From: Ramlibacter sp.
GTDB taxonomy: Bacteria > Pseudomonadota > Gammaproteobacteria > Burkholderiales > Burkholderiaceae_C
NCBI RefSeq assembly: GCF_029866045.1
Contig: NZ_JARXAB010000171.1
Coordinates: 1 to 32,036, forward strand
Reading direction: 5' to 3'
Length of the DNA: 32,036 bases
The translations under genes were made by a program, and so were the position numbers. The notes beneath the pieces are model-generated. The model did not search any database and had not been told where the DNA came from. It was given only the letters and a program-made list of their open reading frames with translations. Below are positions 8,673 through 16,763 of the stretch, piece after piece (within the stretch, counting starts at the first letter, position 1; the number at the start of each line of letters is the position of its first letter).

Positions 8673-9404
8673 ATGGCCCCGCGCCTCTTTGACATTGCAC
8701 ATCCCGAATTCCGCGTGGGCATGCGGGCCATGGCGCCGCAGATGCCGGGGCTGGCGGCCTGGGGCCTGATGACTGGGGTGGCCATGGTCAAGTCGGGCTT
8801 GTCCCTGCCCGAGGTCCTGGCCATGGCGCTGCTGGTCTACGCGGGCAGCGCCCAGTTGGCAGCCCTGCCCCTGCTGGTGGCCGGCGCGCCGCCCTGGGTG
8901 GTGCTGGCTACCGGCTTTTGCGTCAACCTGCGCTTCGTGGTTTTCAGCCTGCACCTACGCCAGTACCTGATGCACCTGCCCCTGGCCCGGCGGCTGTTTT
9001 TTGGCTACCTCACGGTGGACATGTCTTACGTGTTGCTCACCCAGCGCCGACCGGAGCCTGCGAGCGATGACGCGGGGCGGCGCGCCCAGGAGGCTTTTCT
9101 GGGCGGTGCCAACGCGCTGGGTTGGGTCTGCTGGATGACGCCCTCGCTGGCAGGCATCGCGCTGGCCAATGCCATCCCCACCCATTGGGGCCTGGGCTTT
9201 GCCGGCATCCTGGCTCTCGTGGGCATCCTTTGCTCGCTGGCTAACCAGTGGCTGCGGGTGCTGGCTGGCGCGGTCGCCGCCGCCACCGCAGTGGCGGCTT
9301 ACGCCCTGCCCCTGCGCATCAACATCGTGGTGGCGATCGGTGTCGCAGTGGCCGCTTGCCTGCTGATCGAGCGTCTGCCGCCGCCGCGCAAGGCCGCCCC
9401 ATGA
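8673..9404 (+). CDS. azlC: AzlC family branched-chain amino acid exporter, large subunit
   Basis: Multi-pass inner-membrane protein of the AzlC/YgaZ family, which exports branched-chain amino acids together with a small AzlD/YgaH partner. The 243-residue product has several hydrophobic segments and the family features GVAMVKSGLSLPEVLAM, YAGSAQLAALPLL and NLRFVVFSLHLR. It starts 12 bp after fmt, so it may be carried on the def-fmt transcript. Its stop overlaps the azlD start in an ATGA, the usual coupling for this two-subunit exporter. The substrate is inferred from the family only. Confidence 0.9.
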   Translation: MAPRLFDIAHPEFRVGMRAMAPQMPGLAAWGLMTGVAMVKSGLSLPEVLAMALLVYAGSAQLAALPLLVAGAPPWVVLATGFCVNLRFVVFSLHLRQYLMHLPLARRLFFGYLTVDMSYVLLTQRRPEPASDDAGRRAQEAFLGGANALGWVCWMTPSLAGIALANAIPTHWGLGFAGILALVGILCSLANQWLRVLAGAVAAATAVAAYALPLRINIVVAIGVAVAACLLIERLPPPRKAAP

Positions 9405-9754
9405 TCGACGCACTGTTGGCGGGCACAGACCTGTGGACCTTGGCGACCCTCCTGGGTCTGGGGGCGGTGACCGTGCTCACGCGCTGCTTCTTTTTCATTT
9501 CGAGCCAGCCCTGGAAGCTGCCAGCCTGGGTTGCCCGCGGGCTGCAGTACGCACCCGTGGCAGCCCTGGCGGCGGTGGTTCTCCCGGAGGTGGTGATGAG
9601 TCAGGGCTACCTGGTGCCCACCTGGCAGGACGCGCGCATCTTCGGCGCTGCCGCCGGCGCCGCGGCTTATTTCCTGGCCCGACGCAGCACCTTGGCGACC
9701 ATCGTCGTGGGCATGGCGGTCTACCTGCCGCTGCACTTGGGCCTGGGCTGGTAG
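9401..9754 (+). CDS. azlD: AzlD family branched-chain amino acid exporter, small subunit
   Basis: Small membrane partner of AzlC. The 117-residue product has four hydrophobic stretches and family segments [26 protein letters not shown] and [15 protein letters not shown]. The ATG at 9401 overlaps the azlC stop by four bases (ATGA), which decides the start against a longer open frame reading into azlC. Length fits the family. The gene is the last before the pgk promoter region; no terminator hairpin with a T-run is visible in the 106-bp gap. Confidence 0.88.
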   Translation: MIDALLAGTDLWTLATLLGLGAVTVLTRCFFFISSQPWKLPAWVARGLQYAPVAALAAVVLPEVVMSQGYLVPTWQDARIFGAAAGAAAYFLARRSTLATIVVGMAVYLPLHLGLGW

Positions 9755-9807
9755 CCCGAGGCTGCCACGGTCGGGCAGGACGCGCAGGGGTACGACCTGT
9801 GCCTGCC

Positions 9808-9841
9808 TAGAATCAAGGGCTGCCCCGGGGATTGCCGGGGC
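9808..9841 (+). promoter_or_regulatory. Possible pgk promoter and leader hairpin
   Basis: TAGAAT at 9808-9813 is a good -10 match in an otherwise GC-rich gap and lies 47 bp before the pgk ATG; a -35 is not evident. Just downstream a perfect 7-bp inverted repeat (9822-9828 with 9835-9841, GCCCCGG type) would form a hairpin in the pgk leader. It has no T-run, so it is not a terminator. Confidence 0.4.
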
Positions 9842-9860
9842 CTTCTCTCACCCTCACCCC

Positions 9861-11054
9861 ATGAACATCCTCCGCTTCTCCGACCTTTGCGCCCAGGGCC
9901 AGGCCCGTGGCCAACGGGTCTTCATCCGCGCCGACCTCAACGTGCCGCAGGACGATGCCGGCCACATCACCGAAGACACCCGCATCCGCGCCTCGCTGCC
10001 CTGCATTCGCATGGCCCTCGACGCTGGCGCGGCGGTGATGGTCACCTCCCACCTGGGCCGCCCCACCGAGGGCGAGTTCAAGCCCGAAGACTCGCTGGCC
10101 CCGGTGGCCGCGCGCCTGTCAGAGCTGCTCGGACGCGAGGTGCCGCTGCGGTCCGACTGGGTTGACGGCGTTCAGGTGGCCCCTGGACAGGTGGTGCTGC
10201 TGGAAAACTGCCGGGTGAACAAGGGCGAGAAGAAGAACAACCCCGAATTGGCGCAGAAGCTGGCCGCCCTGTGCGACATCTTCGTCCACGACGCCTTCGG
10301 CACCGCGCACCGGGCCGAGGCTTCCACCTACGGTATTGCCCAGTACGCCAAGATCGCTTGCGCCGGCCCGCTGCTGTCCGCCGAGATCGACGCCATCTCC
10401 CAGGCGCTGGCCAACCCGAAGCGCCCCCTCGCTGCCATCGTGGCCGGCTCCAAGGTGTCGACCAAGCTCACCATCCTCAAGTCGCTGGCGGCCAACGTCG
10501 ACCAGCTGATCGTCGGCGGCGGCATCGCCAACACTTTCATGCTGGCCGCCGGCCTGAACATCGGCAAGTCGCTCGCCGAGCCCGACTTGCTCGCTGAAGC
10601 CAAAGCGGTCATCGAGGCGATGAAGGCCCGCGGCGCCGAGGTGCCGATCCCCACCGACGTGGTGGTGGCCAAGACCATTGCGGCTGATGCGCAGGCCACC
10701 GTGAAACCCGCCACCGAGGTGGCGGACGACGACCTGATCCTCGACATCGGCCCGCAGACTGCGGCCCGTCTGGCGGCGCAACTCAAGGCCGCCGGCACCA
10801 TTGTCTGGAATGGCCCGGTGGGCGTTTTTGAATTCGAGGCCTTCTCCCACGGCACCGAAACCATCGCCCGTGCCATCGCCGAATCGAGCGCCTTCAGCAT
10901 CGCTGGCGGTGGCGACACCCTGGCGGCGATCGCCAAGTACGGCATCGAGAAGGAGGTGGGCTACATCTCCACCGGCGGCGGCGCTTTCCTGGAGATCCTC
11001 GAGGGCAAGCAGCTGCCGGCGTTCGAGATTCTGGAGAAGCGCGCGAAGGGCTGA
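9861..11054 (+). CDS. pgk: Phosphoglycerate kinase
   Basis: Glycolytic enzyme that transfers phosphate from 1,3-bisphosphoglycerate to ADP. The 397-residue product has the full two-domain family sequence: RADLNVP at 23-29, SHLGRP at 63-68, [15 protein letters not shown], the hinge/nucleotide segments GGGIANTF and NGPVGVFE, and the C-terminal GGGDTLAAI and STGGGAFLE. Length is typical. The stop codon is separated by one base from the stop codon of the convergent helicase gene, and no terminator is visible. In related genomes pgk is followed by other glycolytic genes such as pyk, so the neighbour here looks like an insertion. Confidence 0.98.
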   Translation: MNILRFSDLCAQGQARGQRVFIRADLNVPQDDAGHITEDTRIRASLPCIRMALDAGAAVMVTSHLGRPTEGEFKPEDSLAPVAARLSELLGREVPLRSDWVDGVQVAPGQVVLLENCRVNKGEKKNNPELAQKLAALCDIFVHDAFGTAHRAEASTYGIAQYAKIACAGPLLSAEIDAISQALANPKRPLAAIVAGSKVSTKLTILKSLAANVDQLIVGGGIANTFMLAAGLNIGKSLAEPDLLAEAKAVIEAMKARGAEVPIPTDVVVAKTIAADAQATVKPATEVADDDLILDIGPQTAARLAAQLKAAGTIVWNGPVGVFEFEAFSHGTETIARAIAESSAFSIAGGGDTLAAIAKYGIEKEVGYISTGGGAFLEILEGKQLPAFEILEKRAKG

Positions 11055-11055
11055 A

Positions 11056-14000
11056 TTAAGCGACCGCTGCCGCGAACGTTGCGTACAAGTCGCCTGGAAG
11101 CGGATGCCTGAGTTGCCAGGTCACCTGCATCGGCATGTCCGATTGATGTGACACGTAGGTGGCTGCGCCTAGGAAAAAGAAGCTGCGGTCGTCCTCATTC
11201 AGCCGCGCGAAGATCATGACGCCGCTGCCCCGATCCTGGTGTAGGCGGTAACGTGTCCCTGTCGGATCCGAAGCCTTGGTCCGCGACTGACTTTCCCAGT
11301 GCAGTAGGTTGCGGCTGATCGCGTAGTCACGATACCGGGTGGTCGGTGAGAAACGCTTGCCAGTTTTATCGAAGGTGACCAGGAAAACATCACAGTTTTC
11401 CCCTTGCATCCATTTCACGCCCTCTCGCCAGACGGGCGCACGAGCCTTGTCTCCGTCCCCGAAGGCCGACTGGATTTCGACGCGTGAATAGCGAGCATGG
11501 ACGGTGAGCGGAACCTCGGGCCGTTCGATGAGTGCTTTGCCCAAATGGCTGACGCGAGATTGGAGTGCCTCCATGAGCTCCCTCAATTCCTGAAGAACGA
11601 GCGGCTGTTGCCAGAGCGATTGCACGGCTTCCTTGAATGAGGTCTGGGGCGTTGTCACCTGGGACATGAGCGCCGTGACCAACATACGGAGCAAACGCTG
11701 CTCACGTACCGAGAGCTCGTCTACGGCCGGTGCAGTCGTACGCCTGGCCAACTGAAGGTAGCCGTCCAGTCGCAGCGTATCGTCCACATGCAGGACCCGC
11801 GATATTGCGCGGCGAAGGCCAGCCTCAAACTCGCCCGATGCGGGCGGGGCTAGTCCTGCGTCGGTGAGGAGGTCAGTCCAGCATTTATTCCCGCTGTACA
11901 GGTCTTCAAGCTCCAGGCCCGTCTCTTCGAGAAATTCCACAAGCCCTACAGGCCGGCCGCCCTGACACATCTCGCGCAATTGCCCGACCTTCTGGTCCCA
12001 GCGCTGCGGCAATGACGACTTGATGCTTTCCAGCACCCGATCCTGGGCAACCCGGTCGAACTCCAAGTGGCAGCCAGCAGGAAGGAAGGGGAAGCCTGCT
12101 TCAACCTGCTCCTTCAAGCTGGCGCGGTTGCCACCGACCAATGCACGCAGCCGGTTGTCTAGACGGAACTCGCGGCGGTGATGTCCGATGAAATCGATGA
12201 CTATGCAGGTTGACTTTCCAGGGTGTCGACGCAATCCCCGGCCGAACTGCTGAAGGAACAATGTCGCGCTGTCTGTCGGTCTGAGCATGAGTAGTGTGTC
12301 CACGCTCGGTACATCGACGCCCTCATTAAAAAGGTCGACGGAGAACAGCACGTTTATCGCGCCGGCAGCCAGTTGTCGTAGTGCCTGCTGGCGGAGGTCT
12401 GCAGGCGTGTCCCCCCAGATGGCCACGCTGCGGATCCCCAGTGATTGGAAAACCCGCGCCATGAACCGTGCGTGGTCGACGCTCACGCAGAACCCCAGAG
12501 CGCGAATGCTGCCGATGTCATCCACTTTTTCAGAAAGCGCCTGGGCGACCTTGCGGGCCCAGGCGTCGTCTGCGGTCATGATTTTCGAAAGTTCGCTGAC
12601 CTCGTAACCACGCCCTCGCCGCCAAGGAATTTCGCGATAGTCCAGTGAGTCAGCGAGGCCGTAATACGTGAAGGGTACGAGTCGGTGCTGGTCGATGGCA
12701 TCCCATAATCGCAATTCCGCCGCGATTCGGCCGCCAAACCAGTGCAGCAGAGGCAAGCCATCGGCGCGCTCGGGGGTGGCGGTGAGACCCAGCAACTCGG
12801 TGGGCTGCAGATGGGAAATCAGCGCACGATACGTGGCTGCCTCCGCATGGTGGAACTCGTCGATGACCACGATGTCGAAATGCGCCGCGTCAAGTTTGGA
12901 AATCCTACTCCGGCTCAGGCTCTGAATGGAAGCGAAGACGTGATCAAAGGCCTGCGGTCGCTGCCCATCGACCCAAAGCTCCCCGAAGGACGCGTCGCGC
13001 AAGGCATGACGGAACGTAGCTAGCGTTTGCTCGAGGATTTCCTTTCTGTGGGCGACGAATAACAGCCTGGCCCTCGGCAGGCGCTGCCGAAGTCCGGCGT
13101 AATCGAGGGCAGCCATGACGGTCTTTCCTGTGCCTGTCGCAGACACTAGAAGGTTGCGATGGTGCCCTTGTTGTCGCGAGAGTTCGATCTGTTCGAGCAA
13201 GCGCTCCTGAAACGGTTCCGGGCGCAGTTCGACTGGCGACATCATTAATGCCGGTGATCCGCGTCGACCCGCTTGTATAGCGGCCTGGAATTGACCTGGA
13301 TCGAATTCGATGAAATCCCCCGAATGCCAGTAGCTGTCGAATACGGCAGCCACCTTATCGAGTACGTGCGGATTGCGCGCCTCGGAAAATCGGACATTCC
13401 ATTCGAGGCCGGTAACCTGGGCCGAATGAGTTAGGTTGGACGAACCCACGTAGGCAGTGGAGAAGCCCGAGTTACGCTGGAACAGCCATGCCTTGGCATG
13501 CAGGCGTGTCATGCCTTCGTCGTACGAAACCCGTACCTGTGCGCCAAGTTCTTGGAGACGCGACAGCGCGCTGGACTGTGTCGAGCCCGTATACGTGGTG
13601 GTCAAAACGCGCAAGGGGCGGCCTGCCTCGCAATGCCTTCGCAAGGCGCCAAGCAGCGGTTGGATGCCACTGAGGCGAATAAATGCCATGATCAAATCGA
13701 TGCGGTCAGCCGACCCTATTTCCGTCAGCACCTGCTGCCCCACTCGGGGATCACCCGGTGCGTTGGTCATTAGCGCCGTGTCCAACAAGGGAATCAGCGG
13801 CTCCGGGATGGCTTCTGGCATACCGTCGGGCCCGGTGCCCAACAGTGCGGTCAGAATTTTGGCGGAGTTATCGGGTTCGCCGTCTGCCAGTGATGCCAGC
13901 GTGGACTCGGCGATGCGCTTGACCAGTTCGGACGTGAGCTTGATGCCGAGGCCCACCCGCTCGTCCTCCTTCATCGATGAGATTCCCTTCTCAAGGACCC

Positions 14001-14148
14001 GTGTCAGGTGCAGAGCCAGTCGGTCGGCCGCTTCGGCCGGATGCAAGGGCGCGGTCTCCGCGCGCCCCTCGGCAAGGAGGTGCCCGATTTCCCCGACCAT
14101 TGCAGGTGTCAGGAGGCTGAGGTATCGGCCTTTTGGCAAATGCGTCAT
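11056..14148 (-). CDS. PLD nuclease-SF2 helicase protein with DUF3427-type C-terminus
   Basis: Large probable DNA translocase with a fused nuclease domain. Residues 1-135 are unassigned. About 136-280 is a phospholipase-D-like nuclease with HAK at 217-219, GSSN at 235-238 and Glu249, the His/Lys/Asn/Glu set seen in BfiI-type PLD nucleases. About 305-665 is an SF2 helicase with Walker A SATGTGKT at 336-343, DEFH at 430-433, TATP at 456-459, motif V FNEGVDVPSVD at 607-617 and motif VI QQFGRGLRR at 633-641. The rest, ending in a region that reads like DUF3427 (RYRDYAISRNLLHWESQS, then FLGAATYVSH), probably recognises DNA. All visible catalytic motifs are intact. It starts 22 bp after fic on the same strand, so the two form an operon. 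Codon use is less GC-biased than in pgk. A role in restricting foreign DNA is inference from architecture. Confidence 0.88.
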   Translation of the reverse strand: MTHLPKGRYLSLLTPAMVGEIGHLLAEGRAETAPLHPAEAADRLALHLTRVLEKGISSMKEDERVGLGIKLTSELVKRIAESTLASLADGEPDNSAKILTALLGTGPDGMPEAIPEPLIPLLDTALMTNAPGDPRVGQQVLTEIGSADRIDLIMAFIRLSGIQPLLGALRRHCEAGRPLRVLTTTYTGSTQSSALSRLQELGAQVRVSYDEGMTRLHAKAWLFQRNSGFSTAYVGSSNLTHSAQVTGLEWNVRFSEARNPHVLDKVAAVFDSYWHSGDFIEFDPGQFQAAIQAGRRGSPALMMSPVELRPEPFQERLLEQIELSRQQGHHRNLLVSATGTGKTVMAALDYAGLRQRLPRARLLFVAHRKEILEQTLATFRHALRDASFGELWVDGQRPQAFDHVFASIQSLSRSRISKLDAAHFDIVVIDEFHHAEAATYRALISHLQPTELLGLTATPERADGLPLLHWFGGRIAAELRLWDAIDQHRLVPFTYYGLADSLDYREIPWRRGRGYEVSELSKIMTADDAWARKVAQALSEKVDDIGSIRALGFCVSVDHARFMARVFQSLGIRSVAIWGDTPADLRQQALRQLAAGAINVLFSVDLFNEGVDVPSVDTLLMLRPTDSATLFLQQFGRGLRRHPGKSTCIVIDFIGHHRREFRLDNRLRALVGGNRASLKEQVEAGFPFLPAGCHLEFDRVAQDRVLESIKSSLPQRWDQKVGQLREMCQGGRPVGLVEFLEETGLELEDLYSGNKCWTDLLTDAGLAPPASGEFEAGLRRAISRVLHVDDTLRLDGYLQLARRTTAPAVDELSVREQRLLRMLVTALMSQVTTPQTSFKEAVQSLWQQPLVLQELRELMEALQSRVSHLGKALIERPEVPLTVHARYSRVEIQSAFGDGDKARAPVWREGVKWMQGENCDVFLVTFDKTGKRFSPTTRYRDYAISRNLLHWESQSRTKASDPTGTRYRLHQDRGSGVMIFARLNEDDRSFFFLGAATYVSHQSDMPMQVTWQLRHPLPGDLYATFAAAVA

Positions 14149-14170
14149 TGGCGCGTTTGATGTTGTGGGA

Positions 14171-15253
14171 TCACGGTCCCTTGCCTCCCTCCGGCAGCCC
14201 CACCAAGATCCGCTGCAGCGCGACGTTGATGAAGTAGTTGCTGCGACCCACCCGCAGCTTGTCGACGAAGCCAGCGGCAGCCAGCGCGTCGAGGTACTTG
14301 GTCGCGGTCAGCCGCGACACACCCAGATCCGCCTGCACGAACTCGATCTTTGTATAGGGGTGCGTGAACAGGTTGTTGATCAGGTCCTGGCTGTAGAACT
14401 TGTGCGCAGACCGAATTCGGTGCTTGTAGTCCATCAGCGCCGATCGGATGGCACCGATGGTGATGACCGCCTGCCGGGCGGTCGTCTCAACGGCCTCTAG
14501 CATGTAAAGCACCCAGTCCTCCCACGCGTCATGCTCCCGAACTGCCTGCAGCAGCTCGTAGTAGCGGCTTTTGGTGCGGACGATGTGCTGGCTGAGATAG
14601 AGCACAGGTATGTCGAGCAGACCGGACTTCACCAGATACAGCACGTTCAAGATTCGGCCTGTCCGGCCGTTGCCGTCGTAGAAAGGATGGATGCTCTCGA
14701 ATTGATGGTGCACGAGCGCCATCTTGATCAAGGGGTCCGCGTCGAAAAGCGTCTCCTCGTTGATGAAGCGCTCCAAGTCTCGCATCAGCCGTTCAATCTC
14801 TGCGACATCTTGGGGTGGGGTGTACACCACCCGCCCTGCTGCATCCTGGAGCGTGGTGCCAGGCAGTTTGCGAAAGCCGGCCTGATTGCGCTCCAGCGCC
14901 ATCTGGATATCCACGATGTTTCGGACTGTCAGAAGGCCGGTTGACCGCACCTGCTCGTAGCCCACCTGCAATGCTTGCCGGTACCGCAAGACCTCCTTGG
15001 CCGCTGCGCTCGCGGCTCCGTCCGGTCGGGCTTCGTCCCTGAACAGTTCGTCATGGGTGGTGACGATGTTCTCGATTTCGGAGCTGTCCTTGGCCTCCTG
15101 CATGCCCAGGGTGTTGATCAAAATGCCCTGATTGGGAATCGTCGCGGCCACTCCCTTGAGCTCGGCTAACTGGCGGCTGCTGCTAGCAAGTCGTTTGAGG
15201 ATTTCTGGCGTCTCAAAACGCCGAGTACTCAGTTGATGGAGGGCGTGCAGCAC
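14171..15253 (-). CDS. Fic family protein AMP-transferase with C-terminal winged helix
   Basis: Fic enzymes transfer AMP, or less often another nucleotide part, to a hydroxyl side chain of target proteins. The 360-residue product has a Fic N-terminal domain with the inhibitory helix motif SSEIEN (S57-N62), matching (S/T)xxxE(G/N), so it is a class II, self-inhibited Fic. The catalytic motif HPFYDGNGRTGR at 189-200 is complete, with His189 as the base. A winged helix (about 305-350, DLGVSRLTATKYLDALAAAGF) ends the protein. The only plausible start is GTG at 15253: an in-frame stop lies a short way upstream and the next ATG is at residue 51. No ribosome binding site is visible. The helicase gene follows after 22 bp. 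The target protein is unknown. Confidence 0.92.
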   Translation of the reverse strand: MLHALHQLSTRRFETPEILKRLASSSRQLAELKGVAATIPNQGILINTLGMQEAKDSSEIENIVTTHDELFRDEARPDGAASAAAKEVLRYRQALQVGYEQVRSTGLLTVRNIVDIQMALERNQAGFRKLPGTTLQDAAGRVVYTPPQDVAEIERLMRDLERFINEETLFDADPLIKMALVHHQFESIHPFYDGNGRTGRILNVLYLVKSGLLDIPVLYLSQHIVRTKSRYYELLQAVREHDAWEDWVLYMLEAVETTARQAVITIGAIRSALMDYKHRIRSAHKFYSQDLINNLFTHPYTKIEFVQADLGVSRLTATKYLDALAAAGFVDKLRVGRSNYFINVALQRILVGLPEGGKGP

Positions 15254-15261
15254 GGGTAACG

Positions 15262-15290
15262 TGTATAAATTTTCTTAAATTCTATGCGTT
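15262..15290 (-). promoter_or_regulatory. AT-rich promoter of the fic-helicase unit
   Basis: An unusually AT-rich stretch precedes fic. On the coding strand TATACA (15267-15262) is a good -10 match, with AACGCA (15290-15285) at 17-bp spacing as a poor -35. The -10 ends only 8 bp before the GTG start, so the message may begin at or next to the start codon and be leaderless. Confidence 0.45.
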
Positions 15291-15394
15291 TCGGATGAGA
15301 TGTGTCTAGAAAGCAGGCTTATTTCAGTAGTATCGCGAATCGAGCCGAGGCGCTCGCCTCCAGCCCCAGCTCGTCGTGGTGTGCTCGGCCAGAC

Positions 15395-15420
15395 AAAAAG
15401 GGGCCTGTAGGCCCCCTTTT
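15395..15420 (-). terminator. Terminator of the desaturase gene
   Basis: Two 11-base arms (15395-15405 and 15410-15420) pair with one mismatch around a TGTA loop; the stem has a GGGGCC core and flanking A and T runs. On the minus strand it ends in CCCCTTTTT, a typical intrinsic terminator, 24 bp past the desaturase stop. It also shields the downstream fic promoter from read-through. Confidence 0.85.
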
Positions 15421-15443
15421 CTCGTGCGCGTGACGGCCTTAGC

Positions 15444-16538
15444 TCAGGCCGCCGTCGGCAGCGCCACCGGCGTGCTGGTGGGCCTTCCCGAATAGTCCGT
15501 CCAGCAGCGCTGGGCGAAATCGTACAGCTTGCAGCTGCGCGCGGTGCCGAAGTACCAGCGCCAGGAGAAGGGCTGGATCACGATGCGCCCGGGCAACAGC
15601 TCCTCGAGCTTGCCTTGGGCCTGTTGCAGCCGGTAGAGCGGAATGCTCATGTCCACGTGGTGGGCGGTGTGCTCCATGATGTGGTGCATCAGCGCGCCGA
15701 TGCGCCAGGGGAAGGTGAGGTGCACGGTGGTCGAGACGAAGGGCTGCGCCTTCTGCCAGGCGGCGCGGTCGTCGTGCCAGGATACCTTCACATGGGTGTG
15801 GTGCACATAGACCACGAAGCCGATCATCGAGCACCAGAACATGTAGGGGATGACCATTCCCATGAGCAGCATCAGCCACACCGGCTGCTCGGTCAGGACG
15901 GCAGCGGCCACCAGGGCGCCGGACCAAGCCAGGCCGAAGGCGGCGACCAGCAGGTTGTCCCACAGAAAGATGTTGCGGCGCGAGGGCATTTGGCCCGTGC
16001 TGGGGAAGAACATCTTTTTCCACCAGATTTCGATCAGGTAGTACAGCCCCGGGGCCCAGCCGCTGCGGTAGGCGCGGTCGAGCCAGCGCTGCACGGGTGA
16101 GAGGGCCTGGTACTCGGCCCGAGTCAGGGGCGCCCAGACGAAGTCCACGCCCTTGAGATTGGTAAAGCCGTGGTGCACCACGTTGTGGCCGGCATCCCAC
16201 AAGCTGTAGGGGGTGAGCGAGGGCAGGAAGGCGATGCGGCCCAGCCACTTGTTGAGGCGGCGGTGCGGGGTCAGGCTCTGGTGGCAGGCGTCATGGCCGA
16301 TGATGAACAGCCGCCCGGTGACGAAACCCGCGGTGAGGCCGCAGGCCAGTTTGGCCCAGGCGCTGGCCAGGCCCACCACGCCGGCCATGGCCGCTGACAG
16401 CAGACCGAAGTCCAGCAGCAGCAGCACGAAGGCGCGCAGTGTCGTCCGGGTGGACAACGGGACCAGCCACTCTCGGATGGTTTTTCGGTGGGGCAGTGGG
16501 GCCTCAGGGGCCAGGGGTTGCGGCTGGGGCGCGGTCAT
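15444..16538 (-). CDS. Membrane fatty acid desaturase
   Basis: Integral membrane di-iron enzyme expected to introduce a double bond into fatty acyl chains of membrane lipids. The 364-residue product has all three histidine boxes of the family: HDACH at 82-86, HNVVHH at 118-123 and HHIMEHTAHH at 285-294. Hydrophobic segments lie at about 35-80 and 195-245. The ATG at 16538 (MTAPQPQPLAPEA) is chosen because the open frame continues upstream only as the antisense of pyk. It is divergent from pyk across 225 bp and followed by a clear terminator. The position of the new double bond cannot be told from sequence; a related hydroxylase or ketolase is the alternative. Confidence 0.88.
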   Translation of the reverse strand: MTAPQPQPLAPEAPLPHRKTIREWLVPLSTRTTLRAFVLLLLDFGLLSAAMAGVVGLASAWAKLACGLTAGFVTGRLFIIGHDACHQSLTPHRRLNKWLGRIAFLPSLTPYSLWDAGHNVVHHGFTNLKGVDFVWAPLTRAEYQALSPVQRWLDRAYRSGWAPGLYYLIEIWWKKMFFPSTGQMPSRRNIFLWDNLLVAAFGLAWSGALVAAAVLTEQPVWLMLLMGMVIPYMFWCSMIGFVVYVHHTHVKVSWHDDRAAWQKAQPFVSTTVHLTFPWRIGALMHHIMEHTAHHVDMSIPLYRLQQAQGKLEELLPGRIVIQPFSWRWYFGTARSCKLYDFAQRCWTDYSGRPTSTPVALPTAA

Positions 16539-16710
16539 GTCAACTTGAATGCAATGGAGCAGGTGGCAACATAGCAAGGCGGCCATCCGGGGATTGGGCC
16601 CCGCCTTGGTCGCCGGGCCGCACTGGTGCGAAGGCGCGTCCAGTGCAGGCTCACTGGGAGATATTGTCGCCCATCTTGCCCGCCCGGCCCGCCCTGAGGG
16701 GCATACCCCT

Positions 16711-16741
16711 TTCGCTGACTGCCCAGCCCGCGTGTGAGAAT
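16711..16741 (+). promoter_or_regulatory. Possible pyk promoter
   Basis: TTCGCT at 16711-16716 and GAGAAT at 16736-16741 are separated by 19 bp, upstream of a GGAGA ribosome binding site at 16750-16754 and the ATG at 16764. Both boxes are imperfect. The rest of the 225-bp gap to the divergent desaturase shows no clear operator. Confidence 0.3.
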
Positions 16742-16763
16742 GCCCGGTCGGAGACAAAACACC

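Noticed and set aside
15347-15360. Inverted repeat GAGGCG-CT-CGCCTC near the island border
   Set aside because: Considered as a recombination or attachment site. It is only 6 bp per arm with no second copy seen at the pgk side, so chance in GC-rich DNA is as likely.
11040-15400. Direct repeats or duplicated pgk end flanking the fic-helicase block
   Set aside because: I compared the pgk 3' end with the sequence after fic by eye and found no convincing duplicate, so no attachment sites are called.
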